Source: Chelatococcus reniformis (GTDB taxonomy: Bacteria; Pseudomonadota; Alphaproteobacteria; Rhizobiales; Beijerinckiaceae). From it: DNA of 64,000 bases. The stretch covers positions 806,001 to 870,000 of the forward strand of contig NZ_BMGG01000001.1 in assembly GCF_014640075.1 (NCBI RefSeq). Reading direction: 5' to 3'. The first letter of the stretch is position 1, and each line of letters opens with the position of its first letter. This document shows, piece after piece, positions 10,701 through 18,246 of this stretch. The position numbers and the translations under genes are program-made. Below the pieces are notes generated by a model. It was not told the DNA's origin and ran no database searches. It worked only from the letters and a program-made list of their open reading frames with translations.

Positions 10701-12583
10701 TCGATGGGCTCCCCGGCCGGGCGCTCCAGGGTCATGTCGTGCAGCCAGACGCGTCCGTCCTCGGGCACGCCGGCCGGAAAGACGCGGAAGGTGCGCTCGT
10801 TGACGACCTGGAAGCCCAGGTTCTCCAGCAGCGGCACGCGCTCCGACAAGGGCATCGGCTTGGAGCGAGTGAACACCTTGAGATTGGCCCGGTGATCGGG
10901 ATCGCCGGCCCGCCGGTAGATATCGACGGCCCGCGGCTGGTGGGCCGAGAGGCCCTCGATGATGCGGATGTCGGCGAGCGCGACCTCGGCGCCGGCCCCC
11001 TCCCGGTAGCCGGCGCTGAAGGCCTGGCCGCCGTAGCGGGCGAGGATCTCGTGCGCCTTGTCGCTGCCCAGCTCGGCCTCGGCCAGGTCGGCCAGCGCAT
11101 CGCTCCAGGTCTGCACGATGGCGCCGATGCGCGTCTCGAGCTCCGCCGTGTCGACCTTCGGCGTCGCCCCGCCGCTACGACCGATGATGTATTGCGTGCG
11201 GGTGAGCGGCCCCTCCGGATAGGCGGGGTAGCTGGCCGAGATCTGCCCCTTGAACACGTCCGCCAACAGCTCGCCGATGCGGATGCGCACCGAGGTGTCG
11301 TAGTGATCCTTGGGCACGAAGACGAGCACCGAGACGAAGCGGTCGAACTCGTCGACGCGGACCAACGCCCGCACCCGCGGCCGCTCGGTGAGCTTCAGCA
11401 GCTCGAGTGCGAAGCCGTGCAGCGCGTCCGCGTCGATCTGGAACATCTCGTCGCGCGGGTAGGTGTCGAGCACGTGCAGCAGCGCGCGGCCGGAGTAACT
11501 CTGCGGATCGAAGCCGGCCAGTGCCATGACGCGGGCCACCTTGTGGCCGAGGTAGGGCAATTCGCTCGCGGCCCGCGTGTAGACGTTGGAGGCGAACAGC
11601 CCAACGATACGCAGCTCGCCCTCGAGCCGCCCTTGCTCGTCGAACAGCTTGACGCCGATGTAGTCGAGGTGGACGCGCCGGCGCACCCGGGACTTGACGT
11701 TGGCCTTGCTGATGATCAGCGCGACCGGCTTGAGCAGGAAGGCGCGCAGCTCCGGCGTCATGGTGACCAGCTCGTTGCCGCGCTTCAGCACGCGCACATC
11801 GGGATCACGCAGGATGCCAAGGCCGCTGCCCTCGACCGGATCGGCCGCCACGTTGCCCTCCGGGTAGCGGTAGTGGCGGGTGCCGAGCAGGGTGAAGTTG
11901 TCGTCCACCAGCCAGCGCAGGAACTTGCCGGCCTCCTCCGCCTCGTCGTCCGGCAGCGGCAGCTTCTTGGCCCGGCCGCCCCGGTAGTCGCGGGCGGCAT
12001 CCTTGACGCGGGCCCGCATGGCCTTGAAGTCGCCGACCGCATGGGCGACGTCGGCGTAGACCTTGCCGAGCGCCTCGGTCAGGCGGTCGCGATCCGTCTG
12101 CCCATGCATGCGGGGCAGGTGGATCTGAATCAGGCTCTCGCGCTCGACGCCTGCGGGAAGCGGGCCGTTGGCCGCGCCGACGAAGCGTGTGACCGCGCGG
12201 TCGGGGCCGCGCACCACGTCGACGATGGGATGGGCCACGAGCAACGGCTCGCGCCCCTCTTCGCCGAGCTCGGCCAGCGTCGAATCAAGCAGGAACGGCA
12301 TGTCGTCGTTGACGACTTCGAGCACCGTGATGGCGCGCCGGCGCCCGGCGTGCTGCACCTCGGCGTCCAGCAGGCGGATGCGCGCCTCGCCCGGAACCCG
12401 CGGCGCCGCCAGGTGCTGCCACGCGCTCAGGGCCAGCTGGTCCAGCCCCTCGCCGGCGTAGTGCGCCCTGTCCTCGCCGGCCGAGCGTCCGTAGATCAGG
12501 GACGCGAAGCCGTCGGCCATCGCAGGCGAAAGGCCGGGCTCGGTGCTCGCGGCATCGGCCGCCCTCGTCTCGCCGAGATCCAT
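7760..12583 (-). CDS. NAD-specific glutamate dehydrogenase, large (L180) type
   Basis: A 1607-residue protein of the 180-kDa NAD-GDH class, which deaminates glutamate to 2-oxoglutarate and ammonia in the cytosol. The N-terminal half contains ACT-like regulatory regions; the catalytic core begins near residue 800 with GGLRWSDRPQDFRTEV and AQQVKNAVIVPVGAKGGF, and the NAD-binding segment VVGVGDMSGDVFGNG lies near residue 985. The rest is a helical C-terminal domain. The ATG at 12583 is preceded by GGGAGGACG at good spacing; an in-frame ATG 36 bases upstream has no such site. The gene is divergent from the AhpD-like gene at 12842, with a 258-base gap that should carry both promoters. Long plus-strand open frames over this gene are codon-bias shadows. 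Confidence 0.96.
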   Translation of the reverse strand: MDLGETRAADAASTEPGLSPAMADGFASLIYGRSAGEDRAHYAGEGLDQLALSAWQHLAAPRVPGEARIRLLDAEVQHAGRRRAITVLEVVNDDMPFLLDSTLAELGEEGREPLLVAHPIVDVVRGPDRAVTRFVGAANGPLPAGVERESLIQIHLPRMHGQTDRDRLTEALGKVYADVAHAVGDFKAMRARVKDAARDYRGGRAKKLPLPDDEAEEAGKFLRWLVDDNFTLLGTRHYRYPEGNVAADPVEGSGLGILRDPDVRVLKRGNELVTMTPELRAFLLKPVALIISKANVKSRVRRRVHLDYIGVKLFDEQGRLEGELRIVGLFASNVYTRAASELPYLGHKVARVMALAGFDPQSYSGRALLHVLDTYPRDEMFQIDADALHGFALELLKLTERPRVRALVRVDEFDRFVSVLVFVPKDHYDTSVRIRIGELLADVFKGQISASYPAYPEGPLTRTQYIIGRSGGATPKVDTAELETRIGAIVQTWSDALADLAEAELGSDKAHEILARYGGQAFSAGYREGAGAEVALADIRIIEGLSAHQPRAVDIYRRAGDPDHRANLKVFTRSKPMPLSERVPLLENLGFQVVNERTFRVFPAGVPEDGRVWLHDMTLERPAGEPIDLVALTPLLEEALTHLFAGAAESDRFNTLIVEARLPWRDAAVLRAYGRYLQQIGTTYAQSYIAAALIRHSAIAGLLVELFHARFRPTDEAPRPEEGRLRGEVEARLADVASLDDDQILRRFLNLIGATLRTNVYQRDAAGGERRTIAFKIASREVDQLPLPRPLYEIWVYSPQVEGVHLRFGKVARGGLRWSDRPQDFRTEVLGLVKAQQVKNAVIVPVGAKGGFFPKRLPPASDRQAWMAEGVASYKTFVSTLLDLTDNIVGDAIAPPAVTVRHDGDDPYLVVAADKGTATFSDIANGLSAEHHHWLGDAFASGGSQGYDHKKMGITARGAWEAVKRHFRELDVDIQAEPVTVVGVGDMSGDVFGNGMLLSRAIKLIAAFDHRDIFIDPDPNAEAAFTERQRLFDLPRSSWQDYDRNRLSAGGGVFSRQLKSIPLSPQARAALGIARAEGTPQEIINAILKAPADLLWFGGIGTYVKASEESNESVGDKANDAIRVSSAELRCKAIGEGANLGVTQRGRIEAARQAVRLNSDAIDNSAGVNTSDVEVNIKIALAGPVRDGRLAEEARNALLVDMTDEVAALVLRNNYLQTLAISLAQRGGAGEIGFARRQMQTLEQAGRLDRAVENLPDDAALAAREERGEPLTRPELAVLLAYAKLDLYDQILDSAVLDEAYLARELSRYFPPQLVERFPADIAAHRLRREIIATQLANAIVNRGGATIVTRLVDQTGADAATIVRAYAAVNEVYRLDHLNADIDALDGRIEGQRQLALYAEVQELLIGRMIWFIRNVDFAREDLAEIIALYRDGVAAVAASLAHTLPAAERQDLRRRVAALAEAGVSSGLAEDVGAISSLDEAPEIVRIARRAGADIAEVAATHFAVAGSFGLEHLTEAARQIAVGDYYDRLALGRAVDAIAAAHRRLTAEVLADGGRGADGVAAWAQRRGSAVDRIRATVDGIASSGLSLSKLTVAASLMGDLSRG

Positions 12584-12841
12584 GCTCGTCCTCCCTCGCT
12601 CGCCTTCGGGCCCTCTCATAGCCGAAGCCGCGCGGCAAGGTTATGACGACGGTCGCCCCGCCGACAGCGGCGCCCGCCGGTCGCGGCGCTCGCCGGCCCC
12701 GTGCCGGGCTTGACCCGGCCCTGCACCACCTTGAGAAACACATGCATTATGCCGGCCCTCGCAGGCCGGGGTCATTCGCTTCACGGGCCGGCCGGCTCAC
12801 TGCCCGTGGCCCGCAGAGCAGCGCGACGAGGGAGGAGTGCC

Positions 12842-13480
12842 ATGGCTGACAACAGGAAGCGCACGAAGGGGACCAAGCCGGCCGCCAAGGCCGACCCCAA
12901 CAGGCCGGCGCCGCAGCGTGAGACGGGGCTGATGGCGGTGGAGCTCGCCCAGGGCGAACTGTCGCCGGCGATGCAGGCGTATTTCGACAAATGCCTGGAG
13001 AAGCTCGGCTTCGTGCCGAACGTGCTGCGCGCCTACGCCTTCGACAATACCAAGCTGGAGGCGTTCGCCGCCTTCTACAACGACCTGATGCTGGCGCCGT
13101 CCGGACTGTCGAAGCTGGAGCGCGAGATGATCGCCGTGGCGGTGTCGAGCATCAACCGCTGCTTCTACTGCCTCACCGCCCACGGGGCCGCCGTGCGGCA
13201 GCTGTCCGAGGACCCGGCGCTGGGTGAGCTGATGGTGATGAACTACCGTGCCGCCGACCTGAGCCCGCGGCATATAGCCATGCTGGATTTCGCCGTGAAG
13301 CTCACCGAGCAGCCGGCGACCATCGTCGAAGCCGACCGGGAGCGCCTGCGGGCGGCCGGCTTCGGCGACCGCGACATCTGGGACATCGGTGCCGTCGCTT
13401 CTTTCTTCAACATGTCGAACCGCATGGCGTCGGCCGTCGATATGCGGCCCAACGGCGAGTACCACGCCCAGGGCCGGTAA
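12842..13480 (+). CDS. AhpD-like / carboxymuconolactone decarboxylase-fold peroxidase-related protein
   Basis: A 212-residue protein of the peroxidase-related AhpD-like family. The redox pair is in NRCFYCLTAHG (a CxxC with the following His), the signature of this fold. The first 25 residues are lysine-rich and probably disordered. AhpD proteins use the cysteine pair to reduce peroxide-handling partners; substrate and partner here are unknown. GGGAGGAG stands seven bases before the ATG. It is convergent with the next gene on the minus strand, with only seven bases between stops. Confidence 0.88.
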   Translation: MADNRKRTKGTKPAAKADPNRPAPQRETGLMAVELAQGELSPAMQAYFDKCLEKLGFVPNVLRAYAFDNTKLEAFAAFYNDLMLAPSGLSKLEREMIAVAVSSINRCFYCLTAHGAAVRQLSEDPALGELMVMNYRAADLSPRHIAMLDFAVKLTEQPATIVEADRERLRAAGFGDRDIWDIGAVASFFNMSNRMASAVDMRPNGEYHAQGR

Positions 13481-13487
13481 CGCCGCC

Positions 13488-14522
13488 TCACCGGTGCCGG
13501 TGACGGCGACGCTTGGATTTGCGCGGCGGCGATTTGGCCGCCGGCGCCACCACAGGGGCGCTGTCGTCCACCGTCGCGGCGATCGCTCCGGTCGTCGCCG
13601 GCGCAGCCGGCTTGCAGCCGGGGCGGCTCACCTTGCCGTTGAAGATCGAGGCGAGGCCGGGCTCCTCCGTCAGCGCCCACCGTACGCCGTCGAGCACGCA
13701 GGCGAGCTCACCCGGCGTCGGCTGCTTCAGCCCGGCGCCGCAGAGCCATCCGGAGATCCGCACCATCGGCTCGGCGCCGAGGCGCCGAAAGACGATGCAG
13801 GCGCGATCCCCCTGCCGCGACCCGAACACCACGTCGGCCGCGGCGACGGGGCCGAACCGGGTGTCGATGTCGGCCGTGGCCGCCAGCCGCCGCACCGACA
13901 GGCCGGCCTCTCCGGCGCGCCGCGCCACGTCGATGTAGAACGACGGCGCCGGCACCTCCTCGTGGCCCGGGCGGTAGATCGACAGGCGCAGCAGCGGCTC
14001 GCCCTCCAGCGTGCCCAGGCTGACGGCGTCGTCGCGGCCGCCGCCGCTGCTGTGCTGCACCGCCTCGTCGCGCTGTGGCAGCTCGACCAGCCCGGCGGTC
14101 ACCCCGTCGTCCGGCAGGGCGCTCAGGGTGAATGCGGCGGGCGCATCGGCCAGGCGCTCCCAGGTACCGGCCGCGGGCTCGTCCGTTGCGTCCGCGTCGG
14201 TCGTGGTGGCGGGCGAGCGGGCATGTTCGGCGCCGGCCGCGGTGGCTGCAGGCCGCTCCGCCGCCGTCCTGCCCGCGCCGGCCGCCGGTTGCGGGGCGGC
14301 GGTCGCCGCCGCGTCGCCGGGCTTGCGGGAGGTGTACAGCATCAGCAGGCCCAATCCGGCCAGCAGGAGCAGCATGAAATAGGGGATCGACCGCCAGGAC
14401 GAGCGGCGCGCGGGCGGCCGCCGCGGGCGCCCGCGCGGCACCGGCGCGGCGGCGGTCGGCGCGGGCGGACGCTCGGCCATGATACGTGCGGCCGCCGGAC
14501 GGGCGAGGCCGTGACGGTTCAT
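13488..14522 (-). CDS. Membrane-anchored protein of unknown function
   Basis: A 344-residue protein not assigned to a family. An arginine- and proline-rich cytoplasmic N-terminus (about 1-45) precedes one membrane segment (SIPYFMLLLLAGLGLLML, about 45-62). Next come an alanine-rich linker to about residue 115 and a globular periplasmic domain with cysteines in RACIVFRRLG, SGWLCGAGLK and ELACVLDG. The tail is basic, ending in KRRRHRHR. The cysteines could form disulphides outside the cytoplasm. The start at 14522 has AAGGAAA upstream; an ATG at 14480 would shorten the N-terminus by 14 residues. No functional clue comes from the neighbours. Confidence 0.7.
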   Translation of the reverse strand: MNRHGLARPAAARIMAERPPAPTAAAPVPRGRPRRPPARRSSWRSIPYFMLLLLAGLGLLMLYTSRKPGDAAATAAPQPAAGAGRTAAERPAATAAGAEHARSPATTTDADATDEPAAGTWERLADAPAAFTLSALPDDGVTAGLVELPQRDEAVQHSSGGGRDDAVSLGTLEGEPLLRLSIYRPGHEEVPAPSFYIDVARRAGEAGLSVRRLAATADIDTRFGPVAAADVVFGSRQGDRACIVFRRLGAEPMVRISGWLCGAGLKQPTPGELACVLDGVRWALTEEPGLASIFNGKVSRPGCKPAAPATTGAIAATVDDSAPVVAPAAKSPPRKSKRRRHRHR

Positions 14523-15001
14523 CGACGCGATTTCCTTGCGTTCTCGGAGGCTCGTCTGCCTGAGGCGCCCCGCGCGGAGCCGGGGTACGGCCTCGGCTGC
14601 GGCTGGCGTCTTGCGTTACGTAAGGTGCCGCAAAGGAGTGTCCTCTCCGTTACCGAGACGGCCGCCGTGAAATCATGGTTAACCGCCGGTCAACGCACGG
14701 GTGCCGGCGAGCCACGGCGACCGCTCCGCCCTGCGCTCTCGCGGCCGTGACATCCGCATTGACACGGGCGCCGGCCGGGTGTTTTTGGGGCGATTGCCGG
14801 GCTTGACCCGCGCACGGGACATGACGACATGCATCGTCCGATGCGCAGCGAACGAACGAACGCGTTGACCACGACGCCCGCGGCCCAAAAAACCGCGAAA
14901 CGCTGACGCACGTCCTCCCCGCTTCCTCCGCCGGGCGAGGAAGCCCCCGCCGCAGGGCGGCCGAGGAGGATCATCGACATACGCCGTAAAGGATCGACGT
15001 C
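14523..15001. other. 479-base intergenic region upstream of asd
   Basis: No gene was recognised. The right part should carry the asd promoter and leader. A near-palindrome GTTAACCGCCGGTCAAC lies at 14678-14694. A 15-codon open frame begins at 14820 and ends before 14870; it lacks a ribosome binding site and is not enriched in Thr, Met or Lys codons, so it does not look like an attenuator peptide. A GGAGGA ribosome binding site region is at about 14965, rather far from the asd ATG. Confidence 0.5.
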
Positions 15002-16036
15002 ATGGGTTTCAAGGTCGCAGTCGCCGGCGCCACGGGCAACGTGGGCCGCGAGATGCTCAACATCCTCGCCGAGCGCGCCTTCCCCACCGACGAGGTGGTG
15101 GCGCTGGCCTCGCGCCGGAGCATCGGCCAGGAGGTTTCCTTCGGTGACCGCGTGCTCAAGGTGAAGGACCTCGCGACGTTCGACTTCGGCGACGTCGACA
15201 TCTGCCTCATGTCGGCGGGCGGCGACGTGTCCAGGGAATGGTCGCCGCGCATCGGCGCGCAGGGCACCGTCGTCATCGACAATTCCTCCGCTTTCCGCAT
15301 GGATCCGGACGTGCCGCTCGTGGTGCCGGAGGTGAACGGCGAGGCGGTCCGCGGCTTCGGCAAGAAGAACATCATCGCCAACCCCAATTGTTCGACCGCG
15401 CAGCTCGTGGTCGCGCTGAAGCCGCTACACGACAAGGCGGTGATCAAGCGGGTGGTCGTCTCGACCTACCAGTCGGTCTCCGGCGCCGGCAAGGAGGGCA
15501 TGGACGAGCTGTTCGAGCAGACTCGCGCCGTGTTCACGGCGAGCGAGCTGAAGACCAAGAAGTTCTCCAAGCGCATCGCCTTCAACCTCATTCCCCATAT
15601 CGACGTCTTCATGGAGGACGGCTTTACCAAGGAAGAGTGGAAGATGGTGGTCGAGACCAAGAAGATCCTCGATCCCAAGATCAAGCTCGTCGCCACCTGC
15701 GTGCGCGTGCCGGTGTTCGTCTCCCATTCGGAGGCGGTGAACATCGAGTTCGAGAACCCGATCACGGCCGAGGAGGCGCGCACCATCCTGCGCAACGCGC
15801 CGGGCTGCGTCGTCATCGACAAGCACGAGCCCGGCGGCTACATCACCCCGCACGAGGCGGCCGGCGAGGACGCCACCTACATCTCGCGTGTCCGCGAGGA
15901 CCCGACCCTCGACAACGGACTCGCCATGTGGGTGGTGTCGGACAACCTGCGCAAGGGTGCGGCCCTGAACGCGGTCCAGATCGCCGAGGCGCTGATCAAC
16001 CGCAAGCTCATCCAGGCCAAGCGCAAGGCGGCCTGA
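15002..16036 (+). CDS. asd: Aspartate-semialdehyde dehydrogenase
   Basis: A 344-residue cytosolic enzyme that reduces aspartyl phosphate to aspartate semialdehyde with NADPH, the branch step for lysine/diaminopimelate, methionine and threonine. The nucleotide-binding loop VAGATGNVGREML is at residues 7-19, the catalytic cysteine is Cys130 in NPNCST, and SSAFRMDPDVPLVVPEVN is the substrate-binding region. Length is standard. The ATG gives the usual short N-terminus. It is monocistronic as far as can be seen, with carbonic anhydrase convergent on the right. Confidence 0.97.
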   Translation: MGFKVAVAGATGNVGREMLNILAERAFPTDEVVALASRRSIGQEVSFGDRVLKVKDLATFDFGDVDICLMSAGGDVSREWSPRIGAQGTVVIDNSSAFRMDPDVPLVVPEVNGEAVRGFGKKNIIANPNCSTAQLVVALKPLHDKAVIKRVVVSTYQSVSGAGKEGMDELFEQTRAVFTASELKTKKFSKRIAFNLIPHIDVFMEDGFTKEEWKMVVETKKILDPKIKLVATCVRVPVFVSHSEAVNIEFENPITAEEARTILRNAPGCVVIDKHEPGGYITPHEAAGEDATYISRVREDPTLDNGLAMWVVSDNLRKGAALNAVQIAEALINRKLIQAKRKAA

Positions 16037-16144
16037 GCCGCTTCGTCGTCTCGGGCGATGGGTGGCCGTCAAGCCCCGGCCATCCATCAAACTAGCGCGA
16101 GATGATGTCTCGTCGCGGCGCCATCGCGCCCGGCGGACGCCGCA

Positions 16145-16849
16145 TCAGCTCCACCGCATGGCCTGGCCGGGGCTCGTCGCGCTACCCTCGACCGCCGGGG
16201 CGAAGGCGCCGGTCTGCGGATCGCGTATCATCAGCACCCCGTTGGCGACGCCGAAATAGGCCCCGTGCAGGGCAAGCTGGCCGCGCTCGACGAGCGTGCG
16301 CACGCACGGAAACGTCAGCAGGTTGCGCAAGCTGAGCTCGATCGCCGCCAGCTCCAGGCGTGTCACGTAGTCGGCGGCGGTGCGCTGCGCATCGGTCAGG
16401 CTCTCGTCCAGGCGCTCGGCGGCGGGCGCGATCAGCGTCATCCAGCTGCCGATGAAGTCGCCGGGCGAGAGCGGATCGGCCTTGTTGGCGAAGGCCTTGA
16501 TGCCGCCGCAGCTCTGGTGGCCCAGCACCACGATGTGCTTCACCTTGAGCGCCTGCACGGCGAACTCGAGCGCCGCCGACGTACCGTGATAGTCGCCGCC
16601 CGTCTCGAACGGCGGCACCAGGTTGGCGACGTTGCGGACAACGAACATCTCGCCGGGGCTGGCGTCGAAGATCACCTCCGGCGAGACGCGGCTGTCGCAG
16701 CAGCCGATGATCATCACCTCTGGGCTCTGGCCCCTCTCGGCAAGGATTTCGAAGCGGCGGCGCTCGCCGGGAAAGCGGCTGTCGAGAAAGGCGCGATAGC
16801 CTTGGGTGAGCTGGGCCGGGAAGTCGGATGAGATGAGCGCTCTCGCCAT
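16145..16849 (-). CDS. Beta-class carbonic anhydrase
   Basis: A 234-residue zinc enzyme that interconverts CO2 and bicarbonate. The zinc ligands are Cys50 in CCDSR, His111 and Cys114 in GHQSCGG; Asp52-Arg54 form the usual catalytic dyad. Other family landmarks are VVRNVANLVPP and ALEFAVQALKVKHIVVLGH. Bicarbonate supply would serve carboxylases such as Ccr encoded at 41955, an inference only. The ATG at 16849 follows GGAGACGTC in the coding direction. It converges with asd. Confidence 0.95.
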   Translation of the reverse strand: MARALISSDFPAQLTQGYRAFLDSRFPGERRRFEILAERGQSPEVMIIGCCDSRVSPEVIFDASPGEMFVVRNVANLVPPFETGGDYHGTSAALEFAVQALKVKHIVVLGHQSCGGIKAFANKADPLSPGDFIGSWMTLIAPAAERLDESLTDAQRTAADYVTRLELAAIELSLRNLLTFPCVRTLVERGQLALHGAYFGVANGVLMIRDPQTGAFAPAVEGSATSPGQAMRWS

Positions 16850-17064
16850 GACGTCTCCTCTACCAAAGCGAACGGGACGACCGCGGGCGCTCTTCTAGAG
16901 CGGATGCGCACGCCCGATCTAATGTGCGTCAACGCCGTGGGGGCCGCCGCGCCCGGGGGCGGGCGCCGCGCGACCACGACGCGCCTGCTATAGCGCTTGC
17001 GCCGTGCGCTGACATCGGTCAACGGATGACGATGCCGCATCGCCACAGGTAGGAGAACGCATAG

Positions 17065-17943
17065 ATGACCGCCATCCGCCCCCGCCGCAGCGCGCTCTAC
17101 ATGCCGGGCTCCAACGCCCGGGCACTCGAGAAGGCCAAGACGCTGCCGGCCGACGCGCTGATCCTCGATCTGGAGGACGCGGTGGCGCCCGACGCCAAGC
17201 AGGCGGCCCGCGAGCAGGTATGCGCGGCGGTCAAGGCCGGCGGCTACGGCCCGCGCGAGGTGATCATCCGCATCAACGGCCTCGACACGCCGTGGGGCGC
17301 CGACGATCTGGCGGCCGCGGCCGTCGCCGGCCCGGACGCCATCCTGGTGCCCAAGGTATCGAGCCCGGCGGTGCTCGCCGACGTCGGCAGCCGCCTCTCC
17401 GGCGCGCCGGCAGGCCTCGCCGTCTGGGTGATGATCGAGACGCCGGCGGCGATGCTGAACATCGCGGCGATCGCCGCGGCGGCGCGCGACCGCGCGAGCC
17501 GGCTCGCCTGCTTCGTCATGGGCACCAACGACCTCGCCAAGGAGACCCGGGCGCGCCTGGTGCCGGGCCGGGCGCCGATGCTGCCGTGGCTGTCGCTGGC
17601 CCTGACCGCGGCCCGAGCCGAGGGTCTCGACATCCTCGACGGCGTCTACAATGACATCGCCAACCTGGACGGCTTCAAGGCCGAGTGCGAGCAGGCCGGC
17701 GACTTCGGCTTCGACGGCAAGACGCTGATCCATCCGAGCCAGGTGGAGCCGGCCAACGACATCTTCTCGCCGCCGGCCGAGGAGGTGGAGCGCGCCCGTA
17801 AGATCATCGCCGCCTTCGCCCTGCCCGAGAACGCCGGCAAGGGCGTGCTGTCGCTCGACGGCCGCATGGTGGAGATCCTGCACGCCGAGATCGGCAAGCG
17901 GATCGTGGCCGTGGCCGACGCCATCGCCGCCCGCCAGGGGTGA
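17065..17943 (+). CDS. HpcH/HpaI-aldolase/CitE-family protein, (3S)-malyl-CoA thioesterase (Mcl2)-like
   Basis: A 292-residue TIM-barrel enzyme of the CitE superfamily. Seen: RRSALYMPGSNARALEKA at the N-terminus, ALILDLEDAVAPDAK (metal-binding acid region), INGLDTPWG, WVMIETPAAMLN and FDGKTLIHPSQVEPAN. Family members cleave or hydrolyse citryl-, malyl- or beta-methylmalyl-CoA. The N-terminus is closer, from memory, to the malyl-CoA thioesterase Mcl2 of Rhodobacter than to the lyase Mcl1, and the ethylmalonyl-CoA genes elsewhere in the window make a role in that pathway plausible. A citrate-lyase-like function cannot be excluded. AGGAGAA precedes the ATG at good spacing. Confidence 0.8.
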   Translation: MTAIRPRRSALYMPGSNARALEKAKTLPADALILDLEDAVAPDAKQAAREQVCAAVKAGGYGPREVIIRINGLDTPWGADDLAAAAVAGPDAILVPKVSSPAVLADVGSRLSGAPAGLAVWVMIETPAAMLNIAAIAAAARDRASRLACFVMGTNDLAKETRARLVPGRAPMLPWLSLALTAARAEGLDILDGVYNDIANLDGFKAECEQAGDFGFDGKTLIHPSQVEPANDIFSPPAEEVERARKIIAAFALPENAGKGVLSLDGRMVEILHAEIGKRIVAVADAIAARQG

Positions 17944-18140
17944 ACGGCCGCCGGTGGCGTTGTGGCGGATCGCAAATCCGGTCCCATATCTAGCGGTGAA
18001 CAGAACGTGACTCCGTCCGAGTCATCGATTCGGCCGCGTTTCGTTCGGGACTCGTTCCGCTTGTAGCGACGGCGGACGATGTCCCGCAGGCCGGTCAGCC
18101 CGGCGTGTTCACTCCGCGGGGCATGCTCAAAGCTGTTGGA

Positions 18141-18192
18141 GCTGGAGCGCTTCTCTGCCATCGGTGGATCAGCTCGATGGCGAGGCGCGCTC
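18141..18192. repeat. Degenerate family B hairpin upstream of the helicase gene
   Basis: Begins with CTGGAGCGCTTCT, the string shared with the copies before purH and ppa. Arms GAGCGC (18145-18150) and GCCATCG (18157-18163) pair with CGATGGC (18175-18181) and GCGCTC (18187-18192). It ends 55 bases before the likely helicase start. The rest of the gap 17944-18246 shows no gene; an open frame continuous with the helicase begins at 18079 but runs through this hairpin and is not taken as coding. Confidence 0.6.
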
Positions 18193-18246
18193 GGCGCCGC
18201 CCCAGACGGTCTTTCTCATGGCGCCATCCGCGCCCCGCCCCGGCTC

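Noticed and set aside
7880-12646. Plus-strand open frames of 925 and 662 codons over the NAD-GDH gene
   Set aside because: They are mirror frames of a GC-rich gene with strong third-position bias; the translations are rich in Arg, Gly, Asp and His without family motifs, and the minus strand gives a complete, recognisable enzyme.
14820-14867. Fifteen-codon leader peptide before asd
   Set aside because: No ribosome binding site, no enrichment for the regulatory amino acids and no terminator-antiterminator pair seen.
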